A stretch of 64,000 bases of DNA from Thermodesulfatator indicus DSM 15286 (GCF_000217795.1 NC_015681.1:2037244-2101243); one strand, 5' to 3'. Shown: positions 43,814-53,055, numbered from the stretch's first letter. The notes: generated from the letters alone by a model not told the origin. Program-made: numbers and translations.

Positions 43814-44504
43814 GGATTACAAACAAAGTATTATCAATTTTTGTCTGACGCGCCAAAAAGAAAACGGTGGTTTTGCCGCTACTCCTTATCTTCCTGCTAC
43901 CCTTGAAGACACTTATTTTTCTTTAGCAACATTAAGAAAACTTGAAGTTTGTTTTTCTAAATTGTCTAAAACTATAATTTTTCTGGAAAAATATATAGAA
44001 ATACCTTTATCTCCTCGTCTAAGTTTTTTTCTAAAAAGGTGTTTAACGTGGCTTGGGAAAAATTATGATCCTAAAAATATTATAGTTTCACAAAATCCTG
44101 ATTTAGAAGAAATTTATTATCTAAAATTCTTGGGGAAAAGAGATATTGAAATTCAACTTGCTTTATCAAGCCCCACAGTTAAAGAGCTTTATTTTTTGGC
44201 TGAGCTAGCTCCAGAAAAAGCAAGAGATTTTATCGATTATGTTAAAAAAGCCCAGAACCCTGACGGCGGTTTTGGATTTTTTCCTGGCACAACTTCTTTT
44301 TTAGAGAACACTTATTATGCTTTTTTCTTTTTGAAAAAATTTGACGAAAACCCTATTTATTTAAAAGAGCTTAAACATTTTTTGTTTTCTTGTTTTAGAC
44401 AGGGCGGTTTTGCCAGGGCTCCCCAGGGAGTACCTTTTTTAGAAAGCACTTATTTTGGGACAAGTCTTTTGGTTGATGGTAATATTGGAACTATTGCTAA
44501 TTGA
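43812..44504 (+). CDS. Prenyltransferase-type alpha/alpha-toroid repeat protein
   Basis: A protein of about 230 residues with toroid repeats like those of prenyltransferases and terpene cyclases: GGFAATPYLPATLEDTYFSL near residue 16, then DGGFGFFPGTTSFLENTYYA and QGGFARAPQGVPFLESTYFG near the C-terminus. About three QW-like repeats are present, fewer than in full enzymes, and no catalytic DDxxD motif is seen, so it may be a binding protein. ATG 43812 is used; a GTG at 43776 is an alternative. It is AT-rich compared with neighbours. Confidence 0.6.
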   Translation: MDYKQSIINFCLTRQKENGGFAATPYLPATLEDTYFSLATLRKLEVCFSKLSKTIIFLEKYIEIPLSPRLSFFLKRCLTWLGKNYDPKNIIVSQNPDLEEIYYLKFLGKRDIEIQLALSSPTVKELYFLAELAPEKARDFIDYVKKAQNPDGGFGFFPGTTSFLENTYYAFFFLKKFDENPIYLKELKHFLFSCFRQGGFARAPQGVPFLESTYFGTSLLVDGNIGTIAN

Positions 44505-44561
44505 CACTTTTTAGAAAACGTATTATATAGCGCGCTGCAAAATAAAAAAGGAGGGATAGTC

Positions 44562-44846
44562 TTGCCTCAGCATAGATCAGCAGCTAAAGCATTACGTCAA
44601 AGTCTTAAGCGCCGGATGCGCAACAAAGCAATTAGAAGCAGGGTAAAAACTGAAGTGAAAAAGTTTTTAATGGCTTTACAAACGGGAACCATTGAAGAAG
44701 CAGAAAAAGCATTCATTAAAGCCCAGAGCATGATTCAGCGAGCGGTATCAAAAGGGGTTTTACATCATCATACCGCTGCGAGGAAAATTTCTCGTTTAGC
44801 AGCAAAACTCAACGCTAAAAAGGCTACCGCAGGCAACGAAGCTTAG
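44562..44846 (+). CDS. rpsT: 30S ribosomal protein S20
   Basis: A 94-residue basic protein with the S20 pattern: PQHRSAAKALRQSLKRRMRN, VKKFLMALQTG, and GVLHHHTAARKISRLAAKLN. It binds 16S rRNA early in 30S assembly. The start is TTG at 44562, with AAAGGAGGG eight bases upstream; S20 genes in other bacteria also use rare start codons. It is a single-gene unit before tRNA-Ala. A slightly longer C-terminus than E. coli S20 is ordinary. Confidence 0.97.
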   Translation: MPQHRSAAKALRQSLKRRMRNKAIRSRVKTEVKKFLMALQTGTIEEAEKAFIKAQSMIQRAVSKGVLHHHTAARKISRLAAKLNAKKATAGNEA

Positions 44847-44885
44847 TTGACATTTTACCCCAGTCTTTTAATTTTTTCTTTGGTT

Positions 44886-44961
44886 GGGGATGTAGCTCAG
44901 TTGGGAGAGCGCCACGTTCGCAACGTGGAGGTCGGGGGTTCGAATCCCCCCATCTCCACCA
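44886..44961 (+). tRNA. tRNA-Ala (anticodon CGC)
   Basis: A full cloverleaf: acceptor GGGGATG pairs with CATCTCC (one wobble), D-arm GCTC/GAGC, anticodon stem CCACG/CGTGG with loop TTCGCAA (anticodon CGC, reading GCG), T-stem GGGGG/CCCCC with TTCGAAT, and an encoded CCA tail. Confidence 0.95.
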
Positions 44962-45098
44962 AAATTTTATAGTTGTAGTCTATAAAACATATAAAGCCAC
45001 CTATTACTAACTTCTCTCCTATACCAAATAGACCTCCAAAGTAATTGACAGAGAAGGTTATTTTTATAATAGTTGCTGGAAAAACCTCAAATCTAATT

Positions 45099-46394
45099 AT
45101 GTCCTTACGTAGATGTATTCTTCTATTGCTAGATGGTCTGGCGGATCGGGCCCATTCCGTACTGGATAATAAAACGCCTCTTCAGGCGGCTGATACGCCA
45201 AATCTCGATTATCTGGCTAAAAAAGGGCTTTGTGGGCTTATGCATGCGGCTCGTCCTGGAGTTCCCCTTCCAAGCGAAATCGCTCATTTTGCTATCTTTG
45301 GCTACGGAAAAGAATTTCCCGGGCGAGGTCCATTAGAGGCCTTGGGAGCGGGTATAGATCTTACGCCTGGGGAGGTAGCAGTCCTTGCTCGTCTGGTAAG
45401 TGTAGAAGTTAAAAATGGTGGGTTATATATTCTTGAAGATAAATTCAATATCACAGATGAGGAAAAAGAAGCTATATTTTCGGCCATTCCTAGAGTTTCA
45501 ACAGAAGAAATAGAAATAAGCTTTAAACCCATCTCTGGTGTCAGAGGAGTCTTGTTACTAAAAGGAAAGGTTTCGTCTCATTTTTCTGATATTGATCCTT
45601 TAAAGAAAAATGCCCCTGTTTTTGAGATAGAACCCCTTTGTTCAGAAACCAATACTTTGAAAACTGTCAGAGCCTTAAAAGATTATCTTATTCAGGTATG
45701 GCGTACCCTTGAAAAACATCCTGTGAATGAAAAACGGCGCCAAAAGGGGCTTCCTCCTTTAAATTTTTTAATCACCCACCGGGCCGGGATGATGGGTAAG
45801 GTTGAACCCTTTCCTGAACGCTGGGGACTTTCTGCCGCTACTATTTCTTCGGGAGTTATTTATTGGGGAATAGGAAAATATCTCGGATTTCACGTAGAAA
45901 AAGCTAAAGAAATAGGAAATGTTGCTGAAGAGTTTTCCTGGCGCCTAAAGCGTCTGCGAGAACTTTCAGATGGGTTTTCTTTTATTCACGTGCATCATAA
46001 AGGCCCTGACGAGGCCGCCCACCGAAAAGATCCTGTTTTGAAAAAGCAGGTCATTGAAGCGTTAGACGCGGTTATCGGTGAAAATTTAGACTGGCTTACT
46101 TCTCCAGAAAACCTTCTTGTGGTCACCTCAGACCACGCTACGCCATCAAGTGGCCCGCTGGTGCATGGTGGTGAGCCTGTACCCATTCTCATTTACGGAG
46201 CTGGCCTCTGGCAAGATAAGGTAAACGAATTTTCAGAAATAGCCTGTGCTGAAGGGGCTTTAGGCCGAATTGAGGCCAAAGATTTTATGTATCTGATACT
46301 CAATTTTCTGGAAACAGCTGTTTTAGGCGGCCTTTGTTATGGTAAAGTTCCCAGGCCATACTTTCCTAAGAAAACAAAAATTTTTAAGGTGTAG
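45099..46394 (+). CDS. apgM: 2,3-bisphosphoglycerate-independent phosphoglycerate mutase, archaeal type
   Basis: A 431-residue enzyme interconverting 3- and 2-phosphoglycerate. Motifs are LLLLDGLADR near residue 10 (metal-binding Asp), PSEIAHFAIFGYG near residue 60 (catalytic Ser region), FIHVHHKGPDEAAH near 310, VVTSDHATPSSGPLVHGGEP near 365. The ATG at 45099 is used; the frame remains open to 45045, but TTG there overlaps a TTGACA box. The sequence is of the ApgM type common in archaea and thermophiles, not GpmI. nadM follows three bases later. Confidence 0.92.
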   Translation: MSLRRCILLLLDGLADRAHSVLDNKTPLQAADTPNLDYLAKKGLCGLMHAARPGVPLPSEIAHFAIFGYGKEFPGRGPLEALGAGIDLTPGEVAVLARLVSVEVKNGGLYILEDKFNITDEEKEAIFSAIPRVSTEEIEISFKPISGVRGVLLLKGKVSSHFSDIDPLKKNAPVFEIEPLCSETNTLKTVRALKDYLIQVWRTLEKHPVNEKRRQKGLPPLNFLITHRAGMMGKVEPFPERWGLSAATISSGVIYWGIGKYLGFHVEKAKEIGNVAEEFSWRLKRLRELSDGFSFIHVHHKGPDEAAHRKDPVLKKQVIEALDAVIGENLDWLTSPENLLVVTSDHATPSSGPLVHGGEPVPILIYGAGLWQDKVNEFSEIACAEGALGRIEAKDFMYLILNFLETAVLGGLCYGKVPRPYFPKKTKIFKV

Positions 46395-46396
46395 CT

Positions 46397-46957
46397 ATGA
46401 AACCGAGATTTGGTGTAGTTCACGGAAGATTTCAGATTTTCCACTTGGATCATTTAAAATACGTAAAAGCGGCCGCTGAGAGATGTGAACATTTAGTCGT
46501 AGGCATAACCAACCCTGACCCTGAAAGAACTAAGTTTGACCCGGCCGACCCTAAAAGGAGTTCCAAAGAAGCCAACCCTTTTACCTATTTTGAAAGGTAT
46601 CTGATGATAAGGGCAAGCCTGTTAGAAGAGAGGTTTAATCCAAAAAAATTCTCTATAGTCCTTTTCCCCATAAACTTTCCAGAGCTTTGGGAATATTATG
46701 TTCCTCTTAACGCTGTATTTTATTTGACCATTTATGATGACTGGGGTCGCAAAAAACTTACACTTTTCAGACAAAAAGGCCTCAAAGTAGAAGTGCTCTG
46801 GGAAAAACCCATTGAAGAAAAGGGCATAACGGCTACAGAAGTTAGAAACCTCATAAAAGCAAGGGATGAGGCCTGGAAAAACCTTGTACCTAAAGGAACA
46901 GTTAAAGTGATAGAAGAATTAGGGTTAGCAGAAAGACTTAAGGAGGAAGCATGTTAG
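46397..46957 (+). CDS. nadM: Nicotinamide-nucleotide adenylyltransferase, archaeal NadM type
   Basis: A 186-residue nucleotidyltransferase. It begins GVVHGRFQIFHLDHLKYVK (HxGH-like HLDH of the nucleotidyl transferase fold), and ends with ITATEVRNLIKARDEAW, a variant of the ISSTxxR motif. It joins NMN and ATP to form NAD. Its stop overlaps the thiM start by seven bases. Placement with apgM and thi genes has no clear pathway logic but indicates one transcript. A pantetheine-phosphate or FAD-synthase-like role is less likely. Confidence 0.8.
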   Translation: MKPRFGVVHGRFQIFHLDHLKYVKAAAERCEHLVVGITNPDPERTKFDPADPKRSSKEANPFTYFERYLMIRASLLEERFNPKKFSIVLFPINFPELWEYYVPLNAVFYLTIYDDWGRKKLTLFRQKGLKVEVLWEKPIEEKGITATEVRNLIKARDEAWKNLVPKGTVKVIEELGLAERLKEEAC

Positions 46958-47754
46958 AAAACATACCTAAAACATTAGAAAATTTAAGAAAAAAAAGGCC
47001 GCTTGTGCAAAACATTACCAATTTGGTGGTAATGAACGTTACGGCTAACGCGTTACTGGCTATAGGGGCTTCTCCGGTTATGGCCCACGCCGAAGAAGAA
47101 CTTGAAGACATGCTAAAGATTGCTGATGCCCTGGTTATTAACATCGGCACCCTTGATCGTTCATGGATAGCAAGCATGGAAAAGGCGGTGAAAATTGCCA
47201 CAGAATTTGGAAAACCTATAGTTTTAGACCCTGTGGGTGCCGGAGCCACTAAGCTTAGAACGCAAGTAGCCTTAAAACTCCTTGAGGCTGGAAAGATATC
47301 TGTTTTGCGCGGTAATTTAGGTGAAATAGCCGCTCTTTTAGGTGAAGAAGGGAAGACCCGTGGTGTAGATACTTCAGAATACAAAGAAGAAACAGCTCAG
47401 GTGATAGCCATTAAGGCTACCAAACGCTTTAATCTGGTGGTGGCGGTCACCGGGGCTACTGACTATGTAAGTGATGGTAAAGAGCTTTACGCCATTAAAA
47501 ACGGAGTATCTCTTCTCGGAAAGGTAACCGGCACAGGTTGTATGGCCACTTCTCTAATCGGTGCTTTTTGTGCGGTAACCGAGCCTTTAACCGCCACGGT
47601 TAGTGCCCTTACCGTTTTTGGAGTAGCCGCAGAAAAGGCCTATGAAGAGGCCCTATATCCCGGGAGTTTTCACGTGCGTCTTTATGATTGGCTATATCGC
47701 CTAAATCCAGATTTACTCAAAGAAAAGATGGAGGTTAAGGCCCTTGTCTTTTAA
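46951..47754 (+). CDS. thiM: Hydroxyethylthiazole kinase
   Basis: A 267-residue kinase that phosphorylates 4-methyl-5-(2-hydroxyethyl)thiazole for thiamin salvage. Motifs are PLVQNITNLVVMNVTANALL near residue 15, SPVMAHAEEELEDM near 40, PIVLDPVGAGATKLR near 88, LRGNLGEIAALLGE near 118, and the catalytic TGTGCMATSLIGAF near residue 190. AAGGAGG precedes the ATG inside nadM. It overlaps thiE by 11 bases. No TPP riboswitch was seen ahead of the operon. Full length. Confidence 0.95.
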   Translation: MLENIPKTLENLRKKRPLVQNITNLVVMNVTANALLAIGASPVMAHAEEELEDMLKIADALVINIGTLDRSWIASMEKAVKIATEFGKPIVLDPVGAGATKLRTQVALKLLEAGKISVLRGNLGEIAALLGEEGKTRGVDTSEYKEETAQVIAIKATKRFNLVVAVTGATDYVSDGKELYAIKNGVSLLGKVTGTGCMATSLIGAFCAVTEPLTATVSALTVFGVAAEKAYEEALYPGSFHVRLYDWLYRLNPDLLKEKMEVKALVF

Positions 47755-48367
47755 AGAAAAGCTAAGACTTTATGTGTTAACAGATAGAAAACTTGCGCCA
47801 GAGATAGAGTCAGTAAAAGCGGCCCTTGAGGGGGGAGCTACGGCCATTCAGTTGCGCCTAAAAAATGTTTCTACCAGAGAGATATTAGAAGTTGCCAAAA
47901 AGTTAAGAGAGCTTACCCGTGATTACGGGGCCTTATTCTTTGTTAATGACCACCTGGATGTAGCCTTGGCGGTAAACGCTGATGGCGTTCAGCTGGGGCC
48001 AGATGACCTACCTGTAAGCCTTGCCAAGAAGATAGCCCCACATTTGATTGTCGGGGCTTCGGTCTATAGCTTGGAAGAGGCCCTTAAAGCGGAACAAGAA
48101 GGAGCAGATTATCTGGGAGCAGGAGCAGTTTTTCCTACGGAGACTAAAAGTGAGGCTCAGGTCTTGGGTCTTGACGGTCTAAAAAAGATAGTAGCTTCGG
48201 TAAAAATTCCGGTGGTAGCCATTGGGGGAATAAATCACGAAAATGTTTTGGAAGTTTTAAAAACAGGGGTCTGCGGCATAGCATTAGTGTCAGCCATTAT
48301 GGGAGCTACTGATATAACGATGGCTACTAAGAAAATGAAAGACTTGTTAAATGAGCATTCTATTTAA
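47744..48367 (+). CDS. thiE: Thiamin-phosphate synthase
   Basis: A 207-residue TIM-barrel enzyme that joins the pyrimidine pyrophosphate and thiazole phosphate into thiamin phosphate. Motifs are LYVLTDRKLAP near residue 8, GATAIQLRLKN near 31, FFVNDHLDVALAVNADGVQLG near 65, GASVYSLEEALKAEQEGADY near 105, and VVAIGGINHENVLEVLKTG near 165. Start is a GTG-class or internal codon with the thiM overlap. It converges with the ModE-like gene (eight-base overlap). Full length. Confidence 0.95.
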   Translation: MSFKEKLRLYVLTDRKLAPEIESVKAALEGGATAIQLRLKNVSTREILEVAKKLRELTRDYGALFFVNDHLDVALAVNADGVQLGPDDLPVSLAKKIAPHLIVGASVYSLEEALKAEQEGADYLGAGAVFPTETKSEAQVLGLDGLKKIVASVKIPVVAIGGINHENVLEVLKTGVCGIALVSAIMGATDITMATKKMKDLLNEHSI

Positions 48368-48719
48368 ACAATTTTGTTAAATTTTTTTGGAAGATTTGGC
48401 TCTTTTTTTCTAAAAATAAATCAAAGTCTTCTTCTAGATTTTCGAACAGCTTTAAAATAGCAATTCCGGTTTCTGTAAGGGTAGCTCCTCCTCCGCCTTT
48501 GCCTCCAGTAGATGTGTTTATTAAAGGTTTAGGGGCATTTTGGTTCAGGGATTCTACATGGCGCCAGGCCCTACGGTAAGACATACCAAGGGCTTTGGCG
48601 GCTGCTCTTATAGAACCCAGTTCATGTATCTTTCGTAAAAGGGCTACTCTGCCAGGCCCCAAAAAAGGTTTACCTTCTTCAGTGGAAACCCATATTTGGC
48701 CTTTAACAAAATATTTCAT
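48360..48719 (-). CDS. ModE N-terminal-type transcriptional regulator
   Basis: A protein of about 119 residues with only the ModE N-terminal winged-helix: GPGRVALLRKIHELGSIRAA, AKALGMSYRRAWRHVESLNQ, and the Gly-rich TSTGGKGGGGATLTETG that forms the wing. The molybdate-binding TOBE domains of full ModE are absent. Such short proteins respond through another factor or act alone. ATG 48719 is used; an upstream TTG at 48731 is possible. It converges with thiE and faces a 185-base gap with the Pat-like gene, where an operator may lie. Confidence 0.85.
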   Translation of the reverse strand: MKYFVKGQIWVSTEEGKPFLGPGRVALLRKIHELGSIRAAAKALGMSYRRAWRHVESLNQNAPKPLINTSTGGKGGGGATLTETGIAILKLFENLEEDFDLFLEKKSQIFQKNLTKLFK

Positions 48720-48906
48720 AAGAATGTCCAAAACTGATTTTTTATAATTTTTGTAACTTTTTCTGCTAGAATTTTTTGATTTATGTTAAACTTTAGCCCT
48801 GATTTAGCCAAATAAAAAAGATAAATAACTCGATATAAAAAAGTTTAAGATTTACTTCCGGCCAAAATTTTGCATAAAGGAAATAAAAACTCAAAGAGGT
48901 TGATTT

Positions 48907-51372
48907 ATGTCTATTTATAATCTCGACCATGTATTTAAACCCAAGTCTATAGCGGTGGTAGATGTCATCCCAGGAGATGCTTCTCCAAGCGAACTTTTAT
49001 TACGTAACCTTGTTTGGCGGGGATTTCGAGGAGATGTTTTTTTAGTGAACAAAGCTCAGGAAGAAATTTGTGGCCTCGTTCCTTATCCTTCTTTAACTGC
49101 TGTTCCTTCGCCAGTTGATTTGGCCATTATTGCCGGCCCAGTAGAAAACTTATGGGACAATCTAAATGATTGCGTCAAAAAGAAGGTAAAGGGAGTTATT
49201 ATCCTTGCCAGAGATTTTGTAGCTCAAATGAAAAATCCCGAAGTGGCCTTGTCCCAGCTCTACGGTTACGTTGTTAAACACAATATTCGTATTTTGGGGC
49301 CTAACACCCTTGGTTTCTTGCGGCCACACTTAAAACTTTACGCTTCAGTGGTGCCTAATAAATTTGAACCGGGCAATTTAGCTTTTATAAGTGATAGTTC
49401 TACTCTGGCTTCAGCTATCTTAGATTGGGCAGAGAAAAAAAGAGTAGGCTTTAGCTTTTTCACTTCTTTGGGAGATAAAGTCGATATCGACTTATCAGAC
49501 ATGATAGACTACCTCGGTATTGATTTCCATACCAGGGCCCTCATTGTCTTTATAAGAGATGTAAAATCTGGCCGAAAATTTATTAGGGCGGCCAGAGCCT
49601 TTAGCCGAGCCAAACCTATAATGGTGGTTAAAAGCGGCCGTTTTGTCTCTTTTGACGGGGAACGTTACACTGACATGGCTCAAATTATTAAGAGGGATTG
49701 GGTCTATTCCGCAGCCTTCCGTCGAGCAGGTGTAGTTGAAGTAGATGAATTGCTAGAGTTATTCCATGTAGCTGAAAGTCTTGCCAAACAACCTCGTCCT
49801 AAGGGTAAAAGGTTAGCTATTGTTACCAATGCCGGAGGGGCAGCAGGAATTGCTGTTGATGCCCTTCGAGCCAACAACGGTGATTTGGCCGAATTAAGCC
49901 CCAAAACTAAAGAAGCTTTGAAGGAAATCCTTCCTGAAGAACGCCTCAAAAACCCGGTGGATCTTCTATCTTATGCCCCCCCTTCGGCTTATCACAAAGC
50001 TATTCTCGCCTGTTTAAGGGACCCTCAGGTTGACGGCGTTATAGTACTTCATACTCCAGAGTTTGGCATTAACGTAGAGGAGTTGGCCTGGGCAATTATT
50101 AAGGCCCATCAGCAAGTTCGTTATAAGCCGGTTTTGGCCTCATTCATGGGTGAAGAAAGGGTGGAAGCTGGCCGTCAGCTCCTGAGTGAACATAATATAC
50201 CTAACTTTATTACTCCTGTAGAAACGGTCAAAAGCTTTCTTTATATGTATCGTTATGACCATCTACTAAAGCTACTTTTTGAAACTCCTGGATCTTTGCT
50301 CGAAAATTTCTTCCCCGACCAGAAAAAAGTACGCAAGATTATTGAAAAAGCAGCCCTAGAAGACCGCTTCATCCTTAACCAGGAAGAATCTTTCGCAATC
50401 TTAGAGACATACGGTATTAAAGTTTCTAAAGAATTGCCCGAATCCGAGGCTGAAGTTTATCCTTTGTCCGTTGGTATGTTTAAAGACTCCCATTTTGGTT
50501 CCATAATATCCTTTGGTTTCGGTGGGCCGGCTCTCAAAGCTGAAAAAGACATCGCCCTGGGACTTCCACCTCTTAATCAAACGCTTGCCTTGCGCGTATT
50601 GGAACGGACTAAAATTTATAAATTTTTGACTGAAGAAAAAAAATATTCACCTGTCCCCCTTGAAAAACTTTTAGTTCTTTTTTCTCTTCTAATAGTTGAT
50701 TTTCCGGAAATAAAAGAAATTGAATTAAATCCAGTTTGGTTTGGTAAAAACGGCTATGTCGTCTCAGGAGCCAAGATTTATCTTGAAGACTTTGCCTTTT
50801 TACCACGTAAAGAAACTCGGACTTATCATTGCCCGGCCCACTTGGCTATTTGTCCATATCCTAATCAATTTGTCTTTAACGTTTGCTTGAAAGATGGCTC
50901 AGAAGTAAATATTAGACCCATCAAGCCTGAGGATGAACCCCTTCTTGCCGAGATGTTTTCTTCTTTAAGTGGAGAGACTTTGAGGCTTCGCTTTATGCAG
51001 CCACGGAACCAGATCACACATGAAGAGCTGGCTAGAATGTGTCACGTAGACTACGACCGAGAACTCAACCTAGTGGCAGAAGTTAAAGAAGATGGCAAGC
51101 TACGTATTATTGGAATGATAAATCTTTTACGTTTACCTGATGAAGAAAGTGCGGAAATGGCTCTTCTTGTAGCTGACAATTGTCAAGGCAAAGGCTTAGG
51201 TTGGCTCCTCTGCAATACTATGCTTCAAGTAGCCAAACAATTAGGTATCAAGAAAGTATATATGGAAATTCTTACTGAAAATGTTAGAATGCAAAAATTA
51301 GCTGAAAAATTGGGCTTTAGAATTCAAAGTCGCGAAGAAGATGTCATAAGGGTGGTAAAAGAAATTGCTTAA
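48907..51372 (+). CDS. Pat-like fusion: acyl-CoA synthetase domains plus GNAT acetyltransferase
   Basis: An 821-residue protein. Residues 1-300 form CoA-binding and CoA-ligase domains (SIAVVDVIPGDASPSELLLR, VTNAGGAAGIAVDAL). Residues 480-640 are an ATP-grasp remnant, missing about 70 residues around the usual Lys and HKSDVGGV segment, so ATP-dependent synthesis is probably lost. Residues 655-821 are a GNAT domain (RPIKPEDEPLLAEMFSSLS, ADNCQGKGLGWLLCNTMLQV). It resembles protein lysine acetyltransferase Pat. It overlaps the deacetylase gene by eight bases, making an acetylation pair. Confidence 0.85.
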   Translation: MSIYNLDHVFKPKSIAVVDVIPGDASPSELLLRNLVWRGFRGDVFLVNKAQEEICGLVPYPSLTAVPSPVDLAIIAGPVENLWDNLNDCVKKKVKGVIILARDFVAQMKNPEVALSQLYGYVVKHNIRILGPNTLGFLRPHLKLYASVVPNKFEPGNLAFISDSSTLASAILDWAEKKRVGFSFFTSLGDKVDIDLSDMIDYLGIDFHTRALIVFIRDVKSGRKFIRAARAFSRAKPIMVVKSGRFVSFDGERYTDMAQIIKRDWVYSAAFRRAGVVEVDELLELFHVAESLAKQPRPKGKRLAIVTNAGGAAGIAVDALRANNGDLAELSPKTKEALKEILPEERLKNPVDLLSYAPPSAYHKAILACLRDPQVDGVIVLHTPEFGINVEELAWAIIKAHQQVRYKPVLASFMGEERVEAGRQLLSEHNIPNFITPVETVKSFLYMYRYDHLLKLLFETPGSLLENFFPDQKKVRKIIEKAALEDRFILNQEESFAILETYGIKVSKELPESEAEVYPLSVGMFKDSHFGSIISFGFGGPALKAEKDIALGLPPLNQTLALRVLERTKIYKFLTEEKKYSPVPLEKLLVLFSLLIVDFPEIKEIELNPVWFGKNGYVVSGAKIYLEDFAFLPRKETRTYHCPAHLAICPYPNQFVFNVCLKDGSEVNIRPIKPEDEPLLAEMFSSLSGETLRLRFMQPRNQITHEELARMCHVDYDRELNLVAEVKEDGKLRIIGMINLLRLPDEESAEMALLVADNCQGKGLGWLLCNTMLQVAKQLGIKKVYMEILTENVRMQKLAEKLGFRIQSREEDVIRVVKEIA

Positions 51373-52333
51373 AAGACTCCCTGTTGTTTATTCGCCAGAA
51401 TTTAAATATCACCGCACCAGTCCCCAACATCCTGAAAATCCTAAACGGCTTGAAGTTATTATACAGAGGCTAAAAGAAGGTATCCTTGGCCAAATCGTAG
51501 AGTTTTTTGAGCCCGATCCTGCTCCGCTTGAGTGGGTTAAAGAAGTCCATGACATTAATTATCTCCTCAGATTTGAAGAGGCTTGTTTGCGAGGCCGTTC
51601 TTTTATTTGCGGTAAGGAAAACGAAATTTGTTATGATACTTACGAAATCGCCTTTTTAGCCGCTGGGGCGGTGATAGACGCGGTAGAATTGGTAGAAAAA
51701 GGTGAGAAATTTATTTTTTGCCCGGTAAGGCCTCCGGGGCACCACGCTGAAAGCTATACGGCCCTCGGTTTTTGTTTTCTCAACAACATAGCTATAGCGG
51801 CTCGTTATTGGCAGAAAAAGTACGGCCGCCGCATCATGATTATAGATTGGGATGCACATCACGGAAACGGGATACAAAATATTTTTTACGAAGATGATCA
51901 AGTATTTTATATAAGTATTCACGAAAACCCTCGTTTTAGTTTCCCAGGTACAGGGCTGGCTGAAGAAAGGGGAAGAGGCCGAGGGGAAGGCTACACTTTG
52001 AATATTCCTCTACCTTTAGATAGTGGTGATGTTCAATTTGTAGATGCGTTTATAGAACAGATAGAACCAGTAGTAAAAGAATTCAAGCCAGACGGGTTGA
52101 TTATAGCGGCTGGTTTTGATGCCCATCAAGACGACGATATGGCCTATCTTAATGTTACCACCGCTGGGTTTGCTGAAGTTAGCGAGATTGTCCGCTCTTG
52201 GAGGGAGGAGTTTGATTTTCCGGTGATTTCAGTCCTTGAAGGTGGCTATAATCTAGAAATACTTCCCACCTGTGTGGCCGTACACTTAAAAGCTATGCTT
52301 GACATTGAAGCCGAAGACCCTGAAGACTTTTAG
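51365..52333 (+). CDS. AcuC-like histone-deacetylase-family lysine deacetylase
   Basis: A 322-residue zinc hydrolase of the class II HDAC/AcuC family. Catalytic signatures are RPPGHHAE near residue 122, DWDAHHGNGIQ near 162 (two zinc ligands and His), FDAHQDDDMA near 250 (third ligand) and LEGGYNLE near 300. It removes acetyl groups from protein lysines or acetylpolyamines. The start is TTG inside the Pat-like stop (overlap 51365-51372), behind AGGGTGG. Adjacency to Pat suggests paired control of the same targets. Confidence 0.9.
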   Translation: MLKRLPVVYSPEFKYHRTSPQHPENPKRLEVIIQRLKEGILGQIVEFFEPDPAPLEWVKEVHDINYLLRFEEACLRGRSFICGKENEICYDTYEIAFLAAGAVIDAVELVEKGEKFIFCPVRPPGHHAESYTALGFCFLNNIAIAARYWQKKYGRRIMIIDWDAHHGNGIQNIFYEDDQVFYISIHENPRFSFPGTGLAEERGRGRGEGYTLNIPLPLDSGDVQFVDAFIEQIEPVVKEFKPDGLIIAAGFDAHQDDDMAYLNVTTAGFAEVSEIVRSWREEFDFPVISVLEGGYNLEILPTCVAVHLKAMLDIEAEDPEDF

Positions 52334-52878
52334 CGGCTAAAGTAACCTGTTAAATTGGCTTGGGCTAGCACGTGTTTTTTTATAGTTTGGCTAAACATTT
52401 CAAGGCTGGCATCTTCTGGTAAGTCTATTCGGGCTACATCAAGGGCAAAAATGGTAAACACATAGGGATGTTCTCCTGTACCTGGGGGAGGTTGAGGCCC
52501 ACCATAACCAATAAAGCCAAAAGAGTTTTTAAGTTCTTTAGAGCCTTTAGGCATTTTATGCCGGGAAGCCCCTTCTGGTAAAAAATTGACGTTTTTCGGA
52601 ATATTTATGACCATCCAATGAACCCAATGATTGGCTATAGGGTGAAGGTCAACGCAAAGCAAAGCAAAAGATTTGGTTTGAGAAGGTGCTCCTTCCCACT
52701 TAAGAGGCGGAGAAATATTTTGGCCACCAGCAGCAGGCATTACGTATTTCAGGGGAATACGCCCTTTATCTGTGAAGGAAGAAGTTAGAGTCATATTGCC
52801 TTTTCCTTTAGACGCCCAAATCATAGCGCCTATAAGGAAAAAGCTAATAGGAATTAGAAAAAATTTTATCCACTTCAT
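52330..52878 (-). CDS. PEBP/YbhB family protein with N-terminal membrane anchor
   Basis: A protein of about 182 residues. A single N-terminal membrane helix (WIKFFLIPISFFLIGAMIW) is followed by the PEBP fold: PLKYVMPAAGGQNISPPLKW, ALLCVDLHPIANHWVHWMV, FGFIGYGGPQPPPGTGEHPYV and FTIFALDV. The CxxxDPDxP ligand loop is changed to CVDLHP. Function is unknown; bacterial YbhB proteins bind small anions. ATG 52878 is used, behind AGAAGAG. Convergent with the deacetylase gene by four bases. Confidence 0.85.
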   Translation of the reverse strand: MKWIKFFLIPISFFLIGAMIWASKGKGNMTLTSSFTDKGRIPLKYVMPAAGGQNISPPLKWEGAPSQTKSFALLCVDLHPIANHWVHWMVINIPKNVNFLPEGASRHKMPKGSKELKNSFGFIGYGGPQPPPGTGEHPYVFTIFALDVARIDLPEDASLEMFSQTIKKHVLAQANLTGYFSR

Positions 52879-53055
52879 CTCTTCTATTAACCAAAGCGTT
52901 TTTACCCGACAAAGTATCTGGCTAGGCGACGTAGTAGCCGCGGCGATCTCAAGTGCTCGGAACAATATTGTTTAGCTTAGCTCACCATGGCTGTGTAATT
53001 TGTCACCTCATTGGTATTTTAAAGTGTTTTTTAGACTTCAGACAAGATTAAAATC

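Noticed and set aside
45045-45070. TTGACA and TATAAT as a promoter for apgM
   Set aside because: The boxes are only 14 bases apart, too short for a usual sigma70 promoter; it may be coincidence.
46951-48367. TPP riboswitch before the thiamin genes
   Set aside because: No TPP aptamer core was found upstream of apgM or inside the operon.
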